Of a stretch of DNA of 64,000 bases, positions 6,190-15,000 are shown piece after piece; position 1 is the first letter of the stretch; every line of letters begins with the position of its first letter. The notes beneath the pieces are model-generated. The model was not told the origin of the DNA, searched no databases, and saw only the letters and a program-made list of their open reading frames with translations. The DNA lies in contig NZ_CP073720.1 in the NCBI RefSeq assembly GCF_025137375.1, positions 6,720,501-6,784,500 of the forward strand, given 5' to 3'. The DNA comes from Dactylosporangium fulvum (GTDB lineage: Bacteria > Actinomycetota > Actinomycetes > Mycobacteriales > Micromonosporaceae). The position numbers and the translations under genes were made by a program.

Positions 6190-8349
6190 ATGTCCGAGCA
6201 CACCACCCACCACTCCCCTGGCCACGGCGGCCACGCGGGCGGTCACGGCAGCAGCGTGCACGCGCCGCACGGCGCACACCACCCGCCCGCTACCCCGACG
6301 GGCCCGGACGAACCACACGCCGGGCACGACAAGCACGCCGGGCACACCGGACACGACAAGCACGCCGGGCACGACCCGGAGGCGTTCCGGCGCAAGTTCT
6401 GGCTGTCGCTGGTGCTGACCGTGCCGGTCGTCGCGACGAGCCACATGGTCATGGACTGGTTCGGATACCGGCTGGACTTCCCCGGCATGGCCTGGGTCGG
6501 CCCGGTGCTCGGCACCGCCGTCTTCCTCTACGGCGGATGGCCGTTCCTGGCCGGGGCGGTCAGCGAGATCCGCGACCGGGCGCCCGGCATGATGCTGCTC
6601 ATCGCCATGGCGATCACCGTGGCCTACACGGCGTCGCTGGCCACCAGCCTCGGGCTGTTCGACCTCGAGTTCTGGTGGGAGCTCGCCGCCCTGGTCACCA
6701 TCATGCTGCTGGGCCACTGGCAGGAGATGAAGGCGATCGGCCAGGCCAGCGGCGCGCTCGCGGCGCTCGCGGCGCTGCTGCCCGACGACGCCGAGCGCCT
6801 CGACGCCGGCGGGACACCCCAGCGGGTGACGCTGGCCGACCTCCGCGTCGGCGACACGGTCCTGGTCCGCGCCGGCGGCCGCGTGCCGGCCGACGGACGG
6901 ATCGTCGGTGGCGCAGCGGAACTCGACGAGTCGATGGTGACCGGCGAGTCACGGCCGGTCGCCCGCACCGTCGGCGACCGGGTGGTGGCCGGGACGGTCG
7001 CCACCGACTCGGCGCTGCGGGTGCGGGTCGAGGCCGTCGGCGACGACACCGCCCTGGCGGGCATCCAGCGCCTCGTCAGCGACGCGCAGCGGTCGCGGGG
7101 CCGGGCCCAGGTCCTCGCCGACCGGTTCGCCGCCTGGCTGTTCTACGTCGCCGTCGGCACCGGCCTGGTCACCTTCGCCGCGTGGTGGGTCCTCGGCGAC
7201 CCGCAGGAGTCGGTCGTCCGGACCGTCACCGTGCTCGTCATCGCGTGCCCGCACGCGCTCGGCCTGGCCATCCCGCTCGTCATCGCACTGTCCACGGCGG
7301 TGTCCGCGAAGGCCGGGATCCTGGTCAAGGACCGGCTCGCGCTGGAGCGGATGCGCACCGTCGACGCCGTGCTGTTCGACAAGACCGGCACCCTGACCAA
7401 GGGCGCGCACACCGTCACCGCCACGGCGGCCACCACCGGCACCGACTCCGATGAGGCGTTGCGGATCGCCGGAGCGGTCGAGTCCGACAGCGAACACCCG
7501 CTCGCCCGGGCGCTGGTCGCGGCGGCGGACCGCACCGGCGGCCCGGCCCTGCGGGCGGCCGGGTTCCGGGCGCTGCCCGGCCGCGGGGTCCACGCCACCG
7601 TCGACGGTGCCGACTACGCCGTGGGCGGACCCGCACTGCTGCGGGAACTGCGGGCGACGGTCCCGGACGATCTCGTCGCGGCCACCGCGGCCTGGGCCGG
7701 CCGCGGCGCGGCCGTGCTGCACCTGGTCCGGCTGACCGGCGCCCCTGCCGTCGTCGCGGCCTTCGCGCTCGAGGACGAGGTCCGCCCCGAGGCCCGGCAG
7801 GCGATCGCCGACCTGCGCGCCGAGGGCGTCGGCAAGATCGTCATGATCACGGGCGACGCCCGCCAGGTCGCCGACGCGGTGGCGGCCGACCTCGGGCTGC
7901 GCCCCGGCGTCGACGAGGTCTTCGCCGAGGTGCTGCCGGTGGACAAGGACCGCACCGTCGCCGCACTGCAGGAGCGGGGCCTTCGGGTCGCGATGGTCGG
8001 CGACGGCGTCAACGACGCGCCCGCCCTCGCCCGCGCCGACGTGGGCATCGCCATCGGCGCCGGCACCGACGTCGCCATCGAGTCGGCCGGGGTCGTCCTC
8101 GCCTCGTCCGACCCGCGCGGCGTCACCGGCGTGATCCGGCTGTCCCGGGCCGGCTACCGCAAGATGGTCCAGAATCTGGCCTGGGCCGCCGGCTACAACG
8201 TCGTGGCCCTGCCGCTCGCCGCCGGGGTCCTCGCCTGGGCCGGGGTGACGCTCAGCCCCGCCGTCGGCGCCGTGCTCATGTCCGCCTCGACCATCGTCGT
8301 CGCGCTCAACGCACAGCTGCTGCGCCGGGTGCGGCTGACCCCGCACTGA
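6190..8349 (+). CDS. copB: CopB-type heavy-metal P1B ATPase
   Basis: 719 residues with a strong ribosome site (GAAGGGAGC). The N-terminus (1-60) is a His-rich tail with repeats of HAGHDKHAGH, replacing the CxxC metal domains of CopA. Then P-type ATPase signatures in order: VTGESRPVA (actuator), the membrane motif CPHALGLAIPL, DKTGTLTKG (phosphorylated Asp), SEHPLARAL (nucleotide domain) and GDGVNDAPALA. A CPH instead of CPC motif together with the His-rich tail defines the CopB/P1B-3 group, reported to export Cu(I)/Cu(II) or Ag(I). The upstream palindrome suggests copper induction. A perfect terminator follows. Confidence 0.93.
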   Translation: MSEHTTHHSPGHGGHAGGHGSSVHAPHGAHHPPATPTGPDEPHAGHDKHAGHTGHDKHAGHDPEAFRRKFWLSLVLTVPVVATSHMVMDWFGYRLDFPGMAWVGPVLGTAVFLYGGWPFLAGAVSEIRDRAPGMMLLIAMAITVAYTASLATSLGLFDLEFWWELAALVTIMLLGHWQEMKAIGQASGALAALAALLPDDAERLDAGGTPQRVTLADLRVGDTVLVRAGGRVPADGRIVGGAAELDESMVTGESRPVARTVGDRVVAGTVATDSALRVRVEAVGDDTALAGIQRLVSDAQRSRGRAQVLADRFAAWLFYVAVGTGLVTFAAWWVLGDPQESVVRTVTVLVIACPHALGLAIPLVIALSTAVSAKAGILVKDRLALERMRTVDAVLFDKTGTLTKGAHTVTATAATTGTDSDEALRIAGAVESDSEHPLARALVAAADRTGGPALRAAGFRALPGRGVHATVDGADYAVGGPALLRELRATVPDDLVAATAAWAGRGAAVLHLVRLTGAPAVVAAFALEDEVRPEARQAIADLRAEGVGKIVMITGDARQVADAVAADLGLRPGVDEVFAEVLPVDKDRTVAALQERGLRVAMVGDGVNDAPALARADVGIAIGAGTDVAIESAGVVLASSDPRGVTGVIRLSRAGYRKMVQNLAWAAGYNVVALPLAAGVLAWAGVTLSPAVGAVLMSASTIVVALNAQLLRRVRLTPH

Positions 8350-8354
8350 GCCGA

Positions 8355-8387
8355 CCGCCGGACGCCCTCGTCGAGGGCGTCCGGCGG
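8355..8387. terminator. Bidirectional terminator between copB and chitinase
   Basis: Perfect 15-bp inverted repeat (CCGCCGGACGCCCTC and complement) with a 3-nt loop, placed between two convergent genes. Confidence 0.85.
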
Positions 8388-8402
8388 CCTGATCGCTACC
8401 GG

Positions 8403-10970
8403 TCAGCAGGCGCCCTGGTCCTCCCAGACGCCCCACTGGCCGGTCGTCGTCGGGTTCTCACCCTGGGTCCACCACTTCGCCCGGTACTTGCGGCCGCCGT
8501 GCTGGACGACCGTGTTGCCGCTGTAGGCGGTGCTCGCGTTCCACACGGGCAGCGACGCGCAACCGGTGCCGGTCGAGACGCTGGGGGACGCCGACGCCGA
8601 CGCGGAACGGCTGGGCGACGCGGACACCGAGGCCGACGGGGACGTGCCGGAGCAGGCGCCCTGGTCAACCCAGACGGCGTTGGTACCGGGCGTGTCGCCC
8701 TGCGTCCACCACTGGGCCCGCCACGTGCGGCCGTTGTACGACACCAGGTTTCCGCCGGTGTACGCGGTGGACGCCGCCCACGCCGGTGCCGTGCAGACCC
8801 CGGTCGACGTGGAGCCGGACGGCGACACGGTCGGCGAGAGCGTCGGCGCGACGCCGCCGCGGGCGTGGTCGGCCGCGAGGGCATAGGTCTGGCCGCCGAA
8901 CGTCAGCGTGAAGTTGGACGGGCCGGAGATGGGCAGCTGGTAGTTGAGCGTGACCTCGGCGTACGAGCCGGCCGCGATCGCGGTCGGGACCGTCAGCCGG
9001 ACGCGGTGGAAGTCGCCCTTGAGGCCGCCGACGTTACTGCCGGTGTGACCGGTCGAGACGACCGTCAGCGCCCAGCCGGACTGCTGTCCGAGCGTGCCGG
9101 GGGTGGTGGTCGGGTAGTCGAACTCGAGCTGGGCACCGGCCGGAATCGGCGCGCCGGAGTTGTTGACCAGGCGCAGCTCCGGGTTGATCGGGTAGTTGTT
9201 GTCGCCGAGCGCGAAACCGCCCACCTGGACGCCGACGTTGAGCGTCTGGGCCGGCATGGTGATGTTCGCCTTGCGGGCGCCGTACGGGGCGGCCGCCTTG
9301 AACTTGTCGTAAAGGACGTTCGTGAGCGTGTTGCCCATGAAGTACTCGCCGCGCGTGGCGTCCCACGCGTAGTCGCCGGCGAGCTCCCAGATCATGACGC
9401 CGCCGATGCCCTTGTTCACGACGTAGTCGGCCTTGACCCCGAGCGACTGGTCGTCCTCCGTGGACAGGAAGACCTGCTTCTGCGCGTTCCACAGCCAGGG
9501 CGCGACGAGGGCGCTGGAGTAGTTGCGGGCGTACGTGCCGGTGACGCGGTCCTCGGGGTCGGTCGCCGGGGTCAGCCCGTACGCCTCGAGGTAGCTGCCC
9601 GTGCGGCCGTCCTGCAGGTTCTTCGCGTGCCACATCGGGTTGGCGCCGGCAGGCACCTCGGCGTTGAGCTCGACGTCGTGCCAGAGGTTGTCGATGCCGA
9701 CCGCGCCGTTGCCGCACGGCGTGGTGGAGCCGATCGCGCCGCCGGTGCCGGCCGGGCACTTCGTCTGGTCGGGCAGGGCCGCGCGCCCCCACAGGCCGTT
9801 GGTGCCGCCGGTGACACCGCGCCAGCCGCGGGTGTAGTACGGCACGCCGATGTTGATCCGGCCGGACTGCATCGCGCCGCGGAAGTAGTGGTAGGCCCAG
9901 TCGGTGTTGAGGTAGCCGATGTTCTGGTACGCCCCGTAGACGCCGCCCTGTGCGAGCTCCGCGTCGTCGCCGTTGTCGTACAGCGCCGCGTTCGGCCCGA
10001 CGAAGTGGTTCCAGGAGCCGTGCAGGTCGTACGACATGATGTTGACGTAGTCGAGGTACTGCAGCGCCTGGTACGCCTCGAGACCGCGCAGCAGCCAGCC
10101 GGACGCGGGCGCGGCGACGGTCACCATGTAGTACTTGCCGTCCGCGGCGGCGGCCGCGTCGAGCTTCTCCCGCAGCGTCTTCATGAGCACGTGGTACGAC
10201 GCGTTCAGCCCGGCCCGCTTGGCGTCGGCCTGGGCGAAGTCGAGCGGGTTGCCGGCCTTGTTGTTCGACGTCGGGTACTCGTAGTCGATGTCGACGCCGT
10301 CGAACCCGTACGTGCGCAGGAACGTCACGACGGAGTCGGCGAACGCGCTGATCCCGGCGACGTTCACACTGTTGTCGGCGTTTGTGGTCATGCGGTAGAA
10401 ACCGCCCGAGTCGACCCGGTTGCCGTCGTCGCCGAAGTAGCCGCCGGTCTCGGCCCAGCCGCCGACGCTCACGAGGGTCTTGACGTTCGGGTGCTGCTTC
10501 TTGAACTTGTTCAGCAGGTTGAAGTGCCCGGTGTACGAGTACGCCGGGTCCATCTCCGCGCCGGTGACGCCGGGCCAGGTCATGTTCGTCGAGGCGTTGT
10601 TCGCGGCGGTGGGTGTGCCCACCGAGATCCTGTTCCCCGCGTCGACGTGCGCGAACGCGTAGTTGATGTGGGTGATCCGGTCCCACGGGATCTGGTTGAC
10701 CAGGTAGGCCGGGGCGCCGTTCTTGCCGGTCCGCCAGTTGGTGAAGTAACCGATGATCCGGCGGCCGTGGTCGGCGCCGAGGGTCTCACGGCCGTTCGTG
10801 TCGTAGACGTCGCAGTACGGGACCGCCACGCCGGGCGTCTGGTAGAGCCCGTCCGGGCGGCAGGCCGCGTGGTCCACCTCCGCATTGGCGGTGGCCACGA
10901 AGAACGCCGCGGATCCGGCCAGCAGGGCAGCCGTCGCGGCGGACAAGAGGTGCAGGGCGCGTCGTCGCAT
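8403..10970 (-). CDS. Secreted GH18 chitinase with two chitin-binding modules
   Basis: 855 residues from ATG 10970, with GGAGGG just upstream; the in-frame ATG at 10985 lacks a good site. Signal peptide MRRRALHLLSAATAALLAGS. GH18 domain from about 60 to 570: LVSVGGWAETGG, then the catalytic DxxDxDxE in FDGVDIDYEYP and GVMIWELAGDYAWD. Next a beta-sandwich module (about 575-725) and two CBM5/12 modules at the C-terminus (WAASTAYTGGNLVSYNGRTW and WNASTAYSGNTVVQHGGRKY), separated by Ser/Pro/Thr linkers. It hydrolyses beta-1,4-GlcNAc bonds in extracellular chitin. The 5' region (10985-11030) is AT-rich relative to the window and likely holds the promoter. Confidence 0.93.
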   Translation of the reverse strand: MRRRALHLLSAATAALLAGSAAFFVATANAEVDHAACRPDGLYQTPGVAVPYCDVYDTNGRETLGADHGRRIIGYFTNWRTGKNGAPAYLVNQIPWDRITHINYAFAHVDAGNRISVGTPTAANNASTNMTWPGVTGAEMDPAYSYTGHFNLLNKFKKQHPNVKTLVSVGGWAETGGYFGDDGNRVDSGGFYRMTTNADNSVNVAGISAFADSVVTFLRTYGFDGVDIDYEYPTSNNKAGNPLDFAQADAKRAGLNASYHVLMKTLREKLDAAAAADGKYYMVTVAAPASGWLLRGLEAYQALQYLDYVNIMSYDLHGSWNHFVGPNAALYDNGDDAELAQGGVYGAYQNIGYLNTDWAYHYFRGAMQSGRINIGVPYYTRGWRGVTGGTNGLWGRAALPDQTKCPAGTGGAIGSTTPCGNGAVGIDNLWHDVELNAEVPAGANPMWHAKNLQDGRTGSYLEAYGLTPATDPEDRVTGTYARNYSSALVAPWLWNAQKQVFLSTEDDQSLGVKADYVVNKGIGGVMIWELAGDYAWDATRGEYFMGNTLTNVLYDKFKAAAPYGARKANITMPAQTLNVGVQVGGFALGDNNYPINPELRLVNNSGAPIPAGAQLEFDYPTTTPGTLGQQSGWALTVVSTGHTGSNVGGLKGDFHRVRLTVPTAIAAGSYAEVTLNYQLPISGPSNFTLTFGGQTYALAADHARGGVAPTLSPTVSPSGSTSTGVCTAPAWAASTAYTGGNLVSYNGRTWRAQWWTQGDTPGTNAVWVDQGACSGTSPSASVSASPSRSASASASPSVSTGTGCASLPVWNASTAYSGNTVVQHGGRKYRAKWWTQGENPTTTGQWGVWEDQGAC

Positions 10971-11068
10971 AGAACCCTCCGCCAATGGTAAATAAAGTTA
11001 ACAGTAAAGCGTCTTCAATGTATAACGTCATCGATACGACTGCGCAAGACCCACGCCCCGGCCCGCAC

Positions 11069-11082
11069 GGGTCCAACGGCCC
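11069..11082. promoter_or_regulatory. DosR-like box before USP 1
   Basis: GGGTCCAACGGCCC fits GGGNC-N4-GNCCC at all constrained positions and lies about 100 bp upstream of the USP start. The same 14-mer recurs at 29412. Confidence 0.65.
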
Positions 11083-11180
11083 TGGCGGCCTTGCCGCCGG
11101 AGCAGGACGCTCAAGGTAGCCCCGGCGCACGGGCAGGGAGGCGCCGGGCACCGGGTCGCGCTCCTGAGGAGGTAGCCGCC

Positions 11181-12062
11181 ATGAGCACCGGAACCGCGGT
11201 GGTCGTCGGGGTCGACGGCTCACCCGACAGTCTCAACGCAGTCGACTGGGCCGCGGCCGACGCGATGCGCCGGCACCGCCCGCTCCGTATCGTGCACGCG
11301 TTCCTGTGGCCCACCGTGTACCCGCCGCCGGCCGTCCCCGTGCCGCCGAAACTGTACGAGCAGACCATGCGGGAGGCCGCTCAGCAGATCCTCGACGAAG
11401 CCGTCACCCGGGCCCGCACGGTCGCCCCGGCGCTCGACGTCAGCACCGACATGCCGATCCAGCAGGCGGCCGCCGCACTCGTGGCCGCCTCCAGGCGCGC
11501 CGCCACCGTCGTCGTTGGCAACCGCGGCCTCGGCGGCTTCACCGGCCTGCTCCTCGGATCCGTCGGCGTCGAACTCGCCGCCCACGCCGCGTGCCCGGTC
11601 GTCGTCGTGCGACACACCGACCGGCCGCCCGGCCCGGAGGCCGGCCGGGTCCTCGTCGGCATCGACGGCTCCCACGACGCCGAACGCGCGCTGCAGTTCG
11701 CCTTCGAACAGGCCTCGTTCCGCGGCATCGAGCTCACCGCCGTCCAGGCGTATCTGCGGCCCGGCACCACGGGCCCCGGCGACCTGCTGCCGCTGGTCTA
11801 CGACGAGGAGATCCTCCAGGACGACGAGCTCCGTGTCCTCGCCGAATCAGTCACCGGCTGGATCGAGAAGTACCCGGACGTCGACGTCCGCCGTGCCGTC
11901 GTGCGCGGCCGCGCGGCCGGGGTGCTGACCGAACTGTCCGCCGGTGCGGACCTGCTCGTCGTCGGCTCCCGCGGCCGTGGCGGCTTCACCGGTCTGCTGC
12001 TGGGTTCCGTGAGCCAGGCCGTCATCCAGCACGCCGCCTGCCCGGTGGCGATCATCCGATAG
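11181..12062 (+). CDS. Tandem-domain universal stress protein 1
   Basis: 293 residues, start ATG 11181 behind GAGGAGG. Two USP (PF00582) domains, roughly 1-147 and 153-293. Both keep the ATP-binding signature GxxGx9G(S/T): GNRGLGGFTGLLLGS and GSRGRGGFTGLLLGS. Both also start with the VGVDGS / VGIDGS loop. Mycobacterial homologues of this layout (Rv2623 type) bind ATP and restrain growth in hypoxia. A DosR-like box precedes it. Followed by a USP scrap and a second full USP gene. Confidence 0.93.
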   Translation: MSTGTAVVVGVDGSPDSLNAVDWAAADAMRRHRPLRIVHAFLWPTVYPPPAVPVPPKLYEQTMREAAQQILDEAVTRARTVAPALDVSTDMPIQQAAAALVAASRRAATVVVGNRGLGGFTGLLLGSVGVELAAHAACPVVVVRHTDRPPGPEAGRVLVGIDGSHDAERALQFAFEQASFRGIELTAVQAYLRPGTTGPGDLLPLVYDEEILQDDELRVLAESVTGWIEKYPDVDVRRAVVRGRAAGVLTELSAGADLLVVGSRGRGGFTGLLLGSVSQAVIQHAACPVAIIR

Positions 12063-12088
12063 GGAGTGCACGAGAATGTCGGAGCCGG

Positions 12089-12148
12089 CACCTGCTCCAC
12101 CACGCGCACAGCCCGGTCCTCGTCGTCCGGGACGGCCCGCACGGCTGA
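12089..12148 (+). pseudogene. C-terminal scrap of a universal stress protein
   Basis: The 19 codons HLLHHAHSPVLVVRDGPHG plus stop are exactly what the last strand and helix of a USP domain look like (compare LLHHAECPVLVLRG at 21720 in this window). No start, ribosome site or upstream USP sequence precedes it in this frame. It looks like the tail of a deleted USP gene between two intact ones. Confidence 0.6.
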
Positions 12149-12249
12149 CCTCGAGACCGACAGCCCCTGCACGGCGGACACCTGCCGGGGCATGGTGAAG
12201 AGTGGAGAGGCCGCTTTCAGCGGCAGTCGCACCGGCAAGGGAGGGCGTC

Positions 12250-13095
12250 ATGATCGCCAACCGTCGTCCGGTGATCGTGGGTGTCGACGGCTCGCCGGCC
12301 AGCCTCGGTGCGGTCCGGTGGGCCGTCGACGAGGCGGTGCGCCACGGCAAGCCGCTCCGGATCACCCACGCGCTGGGCGTTCCAGGCCCGTCCGAACAGG
12401 CCGTGGACGAGCACGTGATCGCACTCGAGGCGGCGATAGAGGCCCGCAACTGGCACCGCGGCCTGCACATCACCACGTCCACCTGGCACGGCAGTCCGGC
12501 CCACGTGCTCATCGAGGAGTCGCGCCATGCGAGCCTCGTGGTGGTGGGCAGCCGCAGGACGAGGGGCTTCCACTCGCTGCTGGACGGCTCCGTCGGGCTT
12601 CAGTTGGCCACGCATGCGTACTGCCCTGTGCTGATCGTCCACCACGCCGAGCGCTGGACCGGGCCGGAGCGTCCGCTGCCGCAGCAGCCGATCGTCGTCG
12701 GTTCCGACGGCTCGGCACCCTCCGAGTTCGCGGTGGGGCTGGCGTTCTCGGAGGCGGCGACGCGCGGCGTGCACCTGGTCGCGGTACGCGCGTGGCGCGA
12801 GCCGGCGCGCCGCTGGGGCCGCGCCGCGGACCTCACCCGGCTCGCCGCTGCCGTGCACGACGCGCTGGCCGCCGATCTGGAACCGTGGCAGGCGAAGTAT
12901 CCCACCGTGCCGGTCGACCTCCGCGCCGTCCGCGGCACGGCGGCCCCTGTCCTGCTCGCCGAGGGCAGCGACGCGCTCATGGTCGTGCTCGGCCCCCGTG
13001 GAAGGGACGGCTTCGACGACCTCCGGCTCGGCTCGGTGACCCAGCAGGTGCTCGACCACGCCACGATTCCCGTCCTCATCGCCCAGCACGCCTGA
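12250..13095 (+). CDS. Tandem-domain universal stress protein 2
   Basis: 281 residues from ATG 12250 (AGGGAGG upstream). Two USP domains. The first nucleotide loop is altered: GSRRTRGFHSLLDGS lacks the second Gly of GxxG. The second reads GPRGRDGFDDLRLGS. ATP binding by domain 1 may be weakened. No DosR-like box is visible in front, so it may be cotranscribed with USP 1 across the 188-nt gap. Confidence 0.9.
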   Translation: MIANRRPVIVGVDGSPASLGAVRWAVDEAVRHGKPLRITHALGVPGPSEQAVDEHVIALEAAIEARNWHRGLHITTSTWHGSPAHVLIEESRHASLVVVGSRRTRGFHSLLDGSVGLQLATHAYCPVLIVHHAERWTGPERPLPQQPIVVGSDGSAPSEFAVGLAFSEAATRGVHLVAVRAWREPARRWGRAADLTRLAAAVHDALAADLEPWQAKYPTVPVDLRAVRGTAAPVLLAEGSDALMVVLGPRGRDGFDDLRLGSVTQQVLDHATIPVLIAQHA

Positions 13096-13143
13096 CGGCA
13101 CCGCAAGCAGCTGGGCATGTGCCGGCCGGAAGCCGCGCTGTGC

Positions 13144-13845
13144 TCATGCGGGAACCGAGGCGCTGTAGCGAGCACGGATGCGGCAGATCCGGGTCCGGGC
13201 CCGGCCTTCGGTCCAGATCCTCGGCGCCGACCGGCAGACGGCCCGGTGCTTCGGCGACAGCCACGGCGCCGCGGTCGACAGCCGCACCGGGTGCTGCTCC
13301 GCGCCCGGCGCGCCGATGCGGTGGTGCCGGACCAGCGGCCGGACCTCCAGCTCGGCCTGCGGGCTGAGGCCGCGGTACACCTCGGAACGCGGTGTGGTGC
13401 CGCCGACGACCATCTGCGCCAGTGCCCGTTCCGTCCCGATGCACGTGTTCTCGACGTACTCGAGACCGGCGTCGTCGGCGGCCTGGCGCGCCTGCGGGCT
13501 GGCGATGCCCGGCTGCAGCCACACCCCGCCGGCGCCGATCGCCGCCGCCTCGCGCACCAGTTCCGGCGCCTCCGGTGCGGGCCGGAAGACGTCCACCAGG
13601 TCGACGTGCACCGGGATGTCCACGAGCCGGGCATACGCCTGCTCGCCGAACACCTGGTCCGCGTGCGGGTTGACCGGGATGATGCGCCATCCCTGATCCT
13701 GCAACAACTTCGGCACCCAGTGCGCAGGCTTCTGCGGATCACGGGACGCGCCCACGACGGCAATCGTGTGCGCCCCGGCAAGCATCTCCCTCGCGGTGCG
13801 CATCGGACTCATCTCCCAAGGTATCGAGGCGGTCATCGTCGTCAT
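13144..13845 (-). CDS. CoA-binding (YccU-like) protein with an unusual tail
   Basis: 233 residues. Residues 15-150 form a CoA_binding_2 (PF13380) Rossmann domain: TIAVVGASRDPQKPAHWVP, GWRIIPVNPHA, DLVDVFRPAPEAPELVREA, GAGGVWLQPGI and YVENTCIGTE. The family is about 140 residues long. The remaining 75 residues are Arg/Pro-rich and do not resemble it, suggesting read-through after loss of the normal stop. Start ATG 13845 overlaps the stop of the cNMP-binding gene by 4 nt, so the two are translationally coupled. Ligand (CoA or acyl-CoA) is inferred from the family. Confidence 0.8.
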   Translation of the reverse strand: MTTMTASIPWEMSPMRTAREMLAGAHTIAVVGASRDPQKPAHWVPKLLQDQGWRIIPVNPHADQVFGEQAYARLVDIPVHVDLVDVFRPAPEAPELVREAAAIGAGGVWLQPGIASPQARQAADDAGLEYVENTCIGTERALAQMVVGGTTPRSEVYRGLSPQAELEVRPLVRHHRIGAPGAEQHPVRLSTAAPWLSPKHRAVCRSAPRIWTEGRARTRICRIRARYSASVPA

Positions 13846-14303
13846 GCCGGCGCCCGGTACAGGTCGAGCAGCCGGATCCTGGTGGCCTGCATCCGGTCGA
13901 CCACGACTGCCATGAAGCGCTTGGTCAGCTCGTAGCCGAACTCGGGGTCGGCGTCGCACATCGCGCGGGTGGCGGGGCCGTCGACGGCGATGCTGAGCAG
14001 CGGACCGGCGGCGACGGCGCCGAAGTGCCAGCGGTACGGCGGGAAGAGCCAGGACCAGCCGAGCACGGTGCCGGGGCCGATGGTCTCGAGGACGACGTCG
14101 CTGCGGCCGGGCACCCGGATGTCGAGGTTGACGTAACCGTCGCGGATGAGCCAGTACCGATCCGCCCGGCCGTTCTCCTCGAAGAGCCGCGCCCCGGCGC
14201 GGAACGGTGCGCGGTGTGCCCAGCGAGCCAGGCGTGCGAGGTGGTGCGGCGGCAGACCGGTGAGGAACGGATGCGCGACGAGCAGGTCGAACGTGGTGGT
14301 CAT
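13842..14303 (-). CDS. Cyclic-nucleotide-binding domain protein
   Basis: 153 residues from ATG 14303 (GAGGAT upstream). A single CNB domain (PF00027): HPFLTGLPPHHLARLARWAH, then AGARLFEENGRADRYWLIRDG, the phosphate-cassette region IGPGTVLGWSWLFPPYRWHF, and a C-terminal helix. There is no helix-turn-helix, so it is not a CRP-type regulator; it may sense cAMP and act on a partner. The coupled CoA-binding protein is the obvious candidate. Two tandem DosR-like boxes lie about 205-240 bp upstream. Confidence 0.83.
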   Translation of the reverse strand: MTTTFDLLVAHPFLTGLPPHHLARLARWAHRAPFRAGARLFEENGRADRYWLIRDGYVNLDIRVPGRSDVVLETIGPGTVLGWSWLFPPYRWHFGAVAAGPLLSIAVDGPATRAMCDADPEFGYELTKRFMAVVVDRMQATRIRLLDLYRAPA

Positions 14304-14508
14304 GGCGAATCCTCGGTGGTCGTTGGCGGGTGCGCGGCGGGGCGTGCGGTCCGGCGGTGACGCCGACGTGCCGGCCGGGCACCACGTGATGCGGCGGCCA
14401 CAGCCCGGACTCGCCGAACTGGTCGTGCCGGCCGTCGCGGCGGCGGAGGTGCGCTTCCTGGGTACAGCTGTCCGTTCCATCACACTCCCGGCATTCGTAC
14501 CCCGTGTA

Positions 14509-14543
14509 GGGCCGTTCGACCCCTTCTCAGGGCCGGAGGACCG
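14509..14543. promoter_or_regulatory. Pair of DosR-like boxes, 21 bp apart
   Basis: GGGCCGTTCGACCC (14509-14522) matches the motif fully; GGGCCGGAGGACCG (14530-14543) misses the last base. Start-to-start spacing is 21 bp, two helical turns, as in cooperative DosR sites. They lie between the divergent cNMP-binding gene (14303) and small membrane protein (14667). The rest of this 364-nt gap shows nothing else I can name. Confidence 0.6.
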
Positions 14544-14666
14544 GACTTCGTGGCCGGCAGTGGGGGTAGCGGGCGGGTGTTGTGTCAGGGTGATGCGGGT
14601 GTTGTCCGTACTGTGCGGCCACCCCGCCACCGTCTACGTTGTCAGAAGGGGCAGGAGGTGAGTCGC

Positions 14667-14993
14667 ATGGCCGCCACGTTGCTCGTCGTAGCAATCCTCG
14701 GTGCTGTCTACCTGGCGCTGATCGCCTTGCACGCGACCGCCATCAGGCACCACGCCGACGGTGGCCGGCTCGATCGTCGGCCCCGGCTGGCGATCTGGCT
14801 GGCAGCCCATCTGAGACCGGACCCGCGGGACAGGGTTCCGGCGGACCCGGGCCTTGCCCGGGACGAACGGATGGCCGTCAGACGGCTGATGAGCGGGGAG
14901 CTGGACAAGGACACGTACCGCGACACGCTGGCCGGGATCGCTGCGCAGGACGCGGCGGCGCACCCGCTGCAGCTGCCGCAGTCACGGCAGTAG
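14667..14993 (+). CDS. Small membrane protein with SHOCT-like tail, paralogue A
   Basis: 108 residues, ATG 14667 behind GCAGGAGG. One N-terminal membrane helix (TLLVVAILGAVYLALIALHA), a short basic loop, then a charged C-terminal helix pair with DERMAVRRLMSGELDKDTYR and an ending AAHPLQLPQSRQ. The protein at 20601-20900 has the same plan and ending. The RRLMxGxxDxxxYR stretch resembles SHOCT oligomerisation tails. Function unknown. Close to a DosR-like box pair. Confidence 0.75.
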   Translation: MAATLLVVAILGAVYLALIALHATAIRHHADGGRLDRRPRLAIWLAAHLRPDPRDRVPADPGLARDERMAVRRLMSGELDKDTYRDTLAGIAAQDAAAHPLQLPQSRQ

Positions 14994-15000
14994 CCGGACG

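Noticed and set aside
6301-6372. Short tandem repeats at the start of copB as a CRISPR or mobile repeat
   Set aside because: They are codon repeats for the His-rich metal-binding tail (HAGHDKHAGH) and stay in frame.
8499-10991. Long open frame on the plus strand opposite the chitinase
   Set aside because: No domain resemblance, Arg/Val/Gly-rich composition and no ribosome site; it is the antisense shadow of the chitinase.
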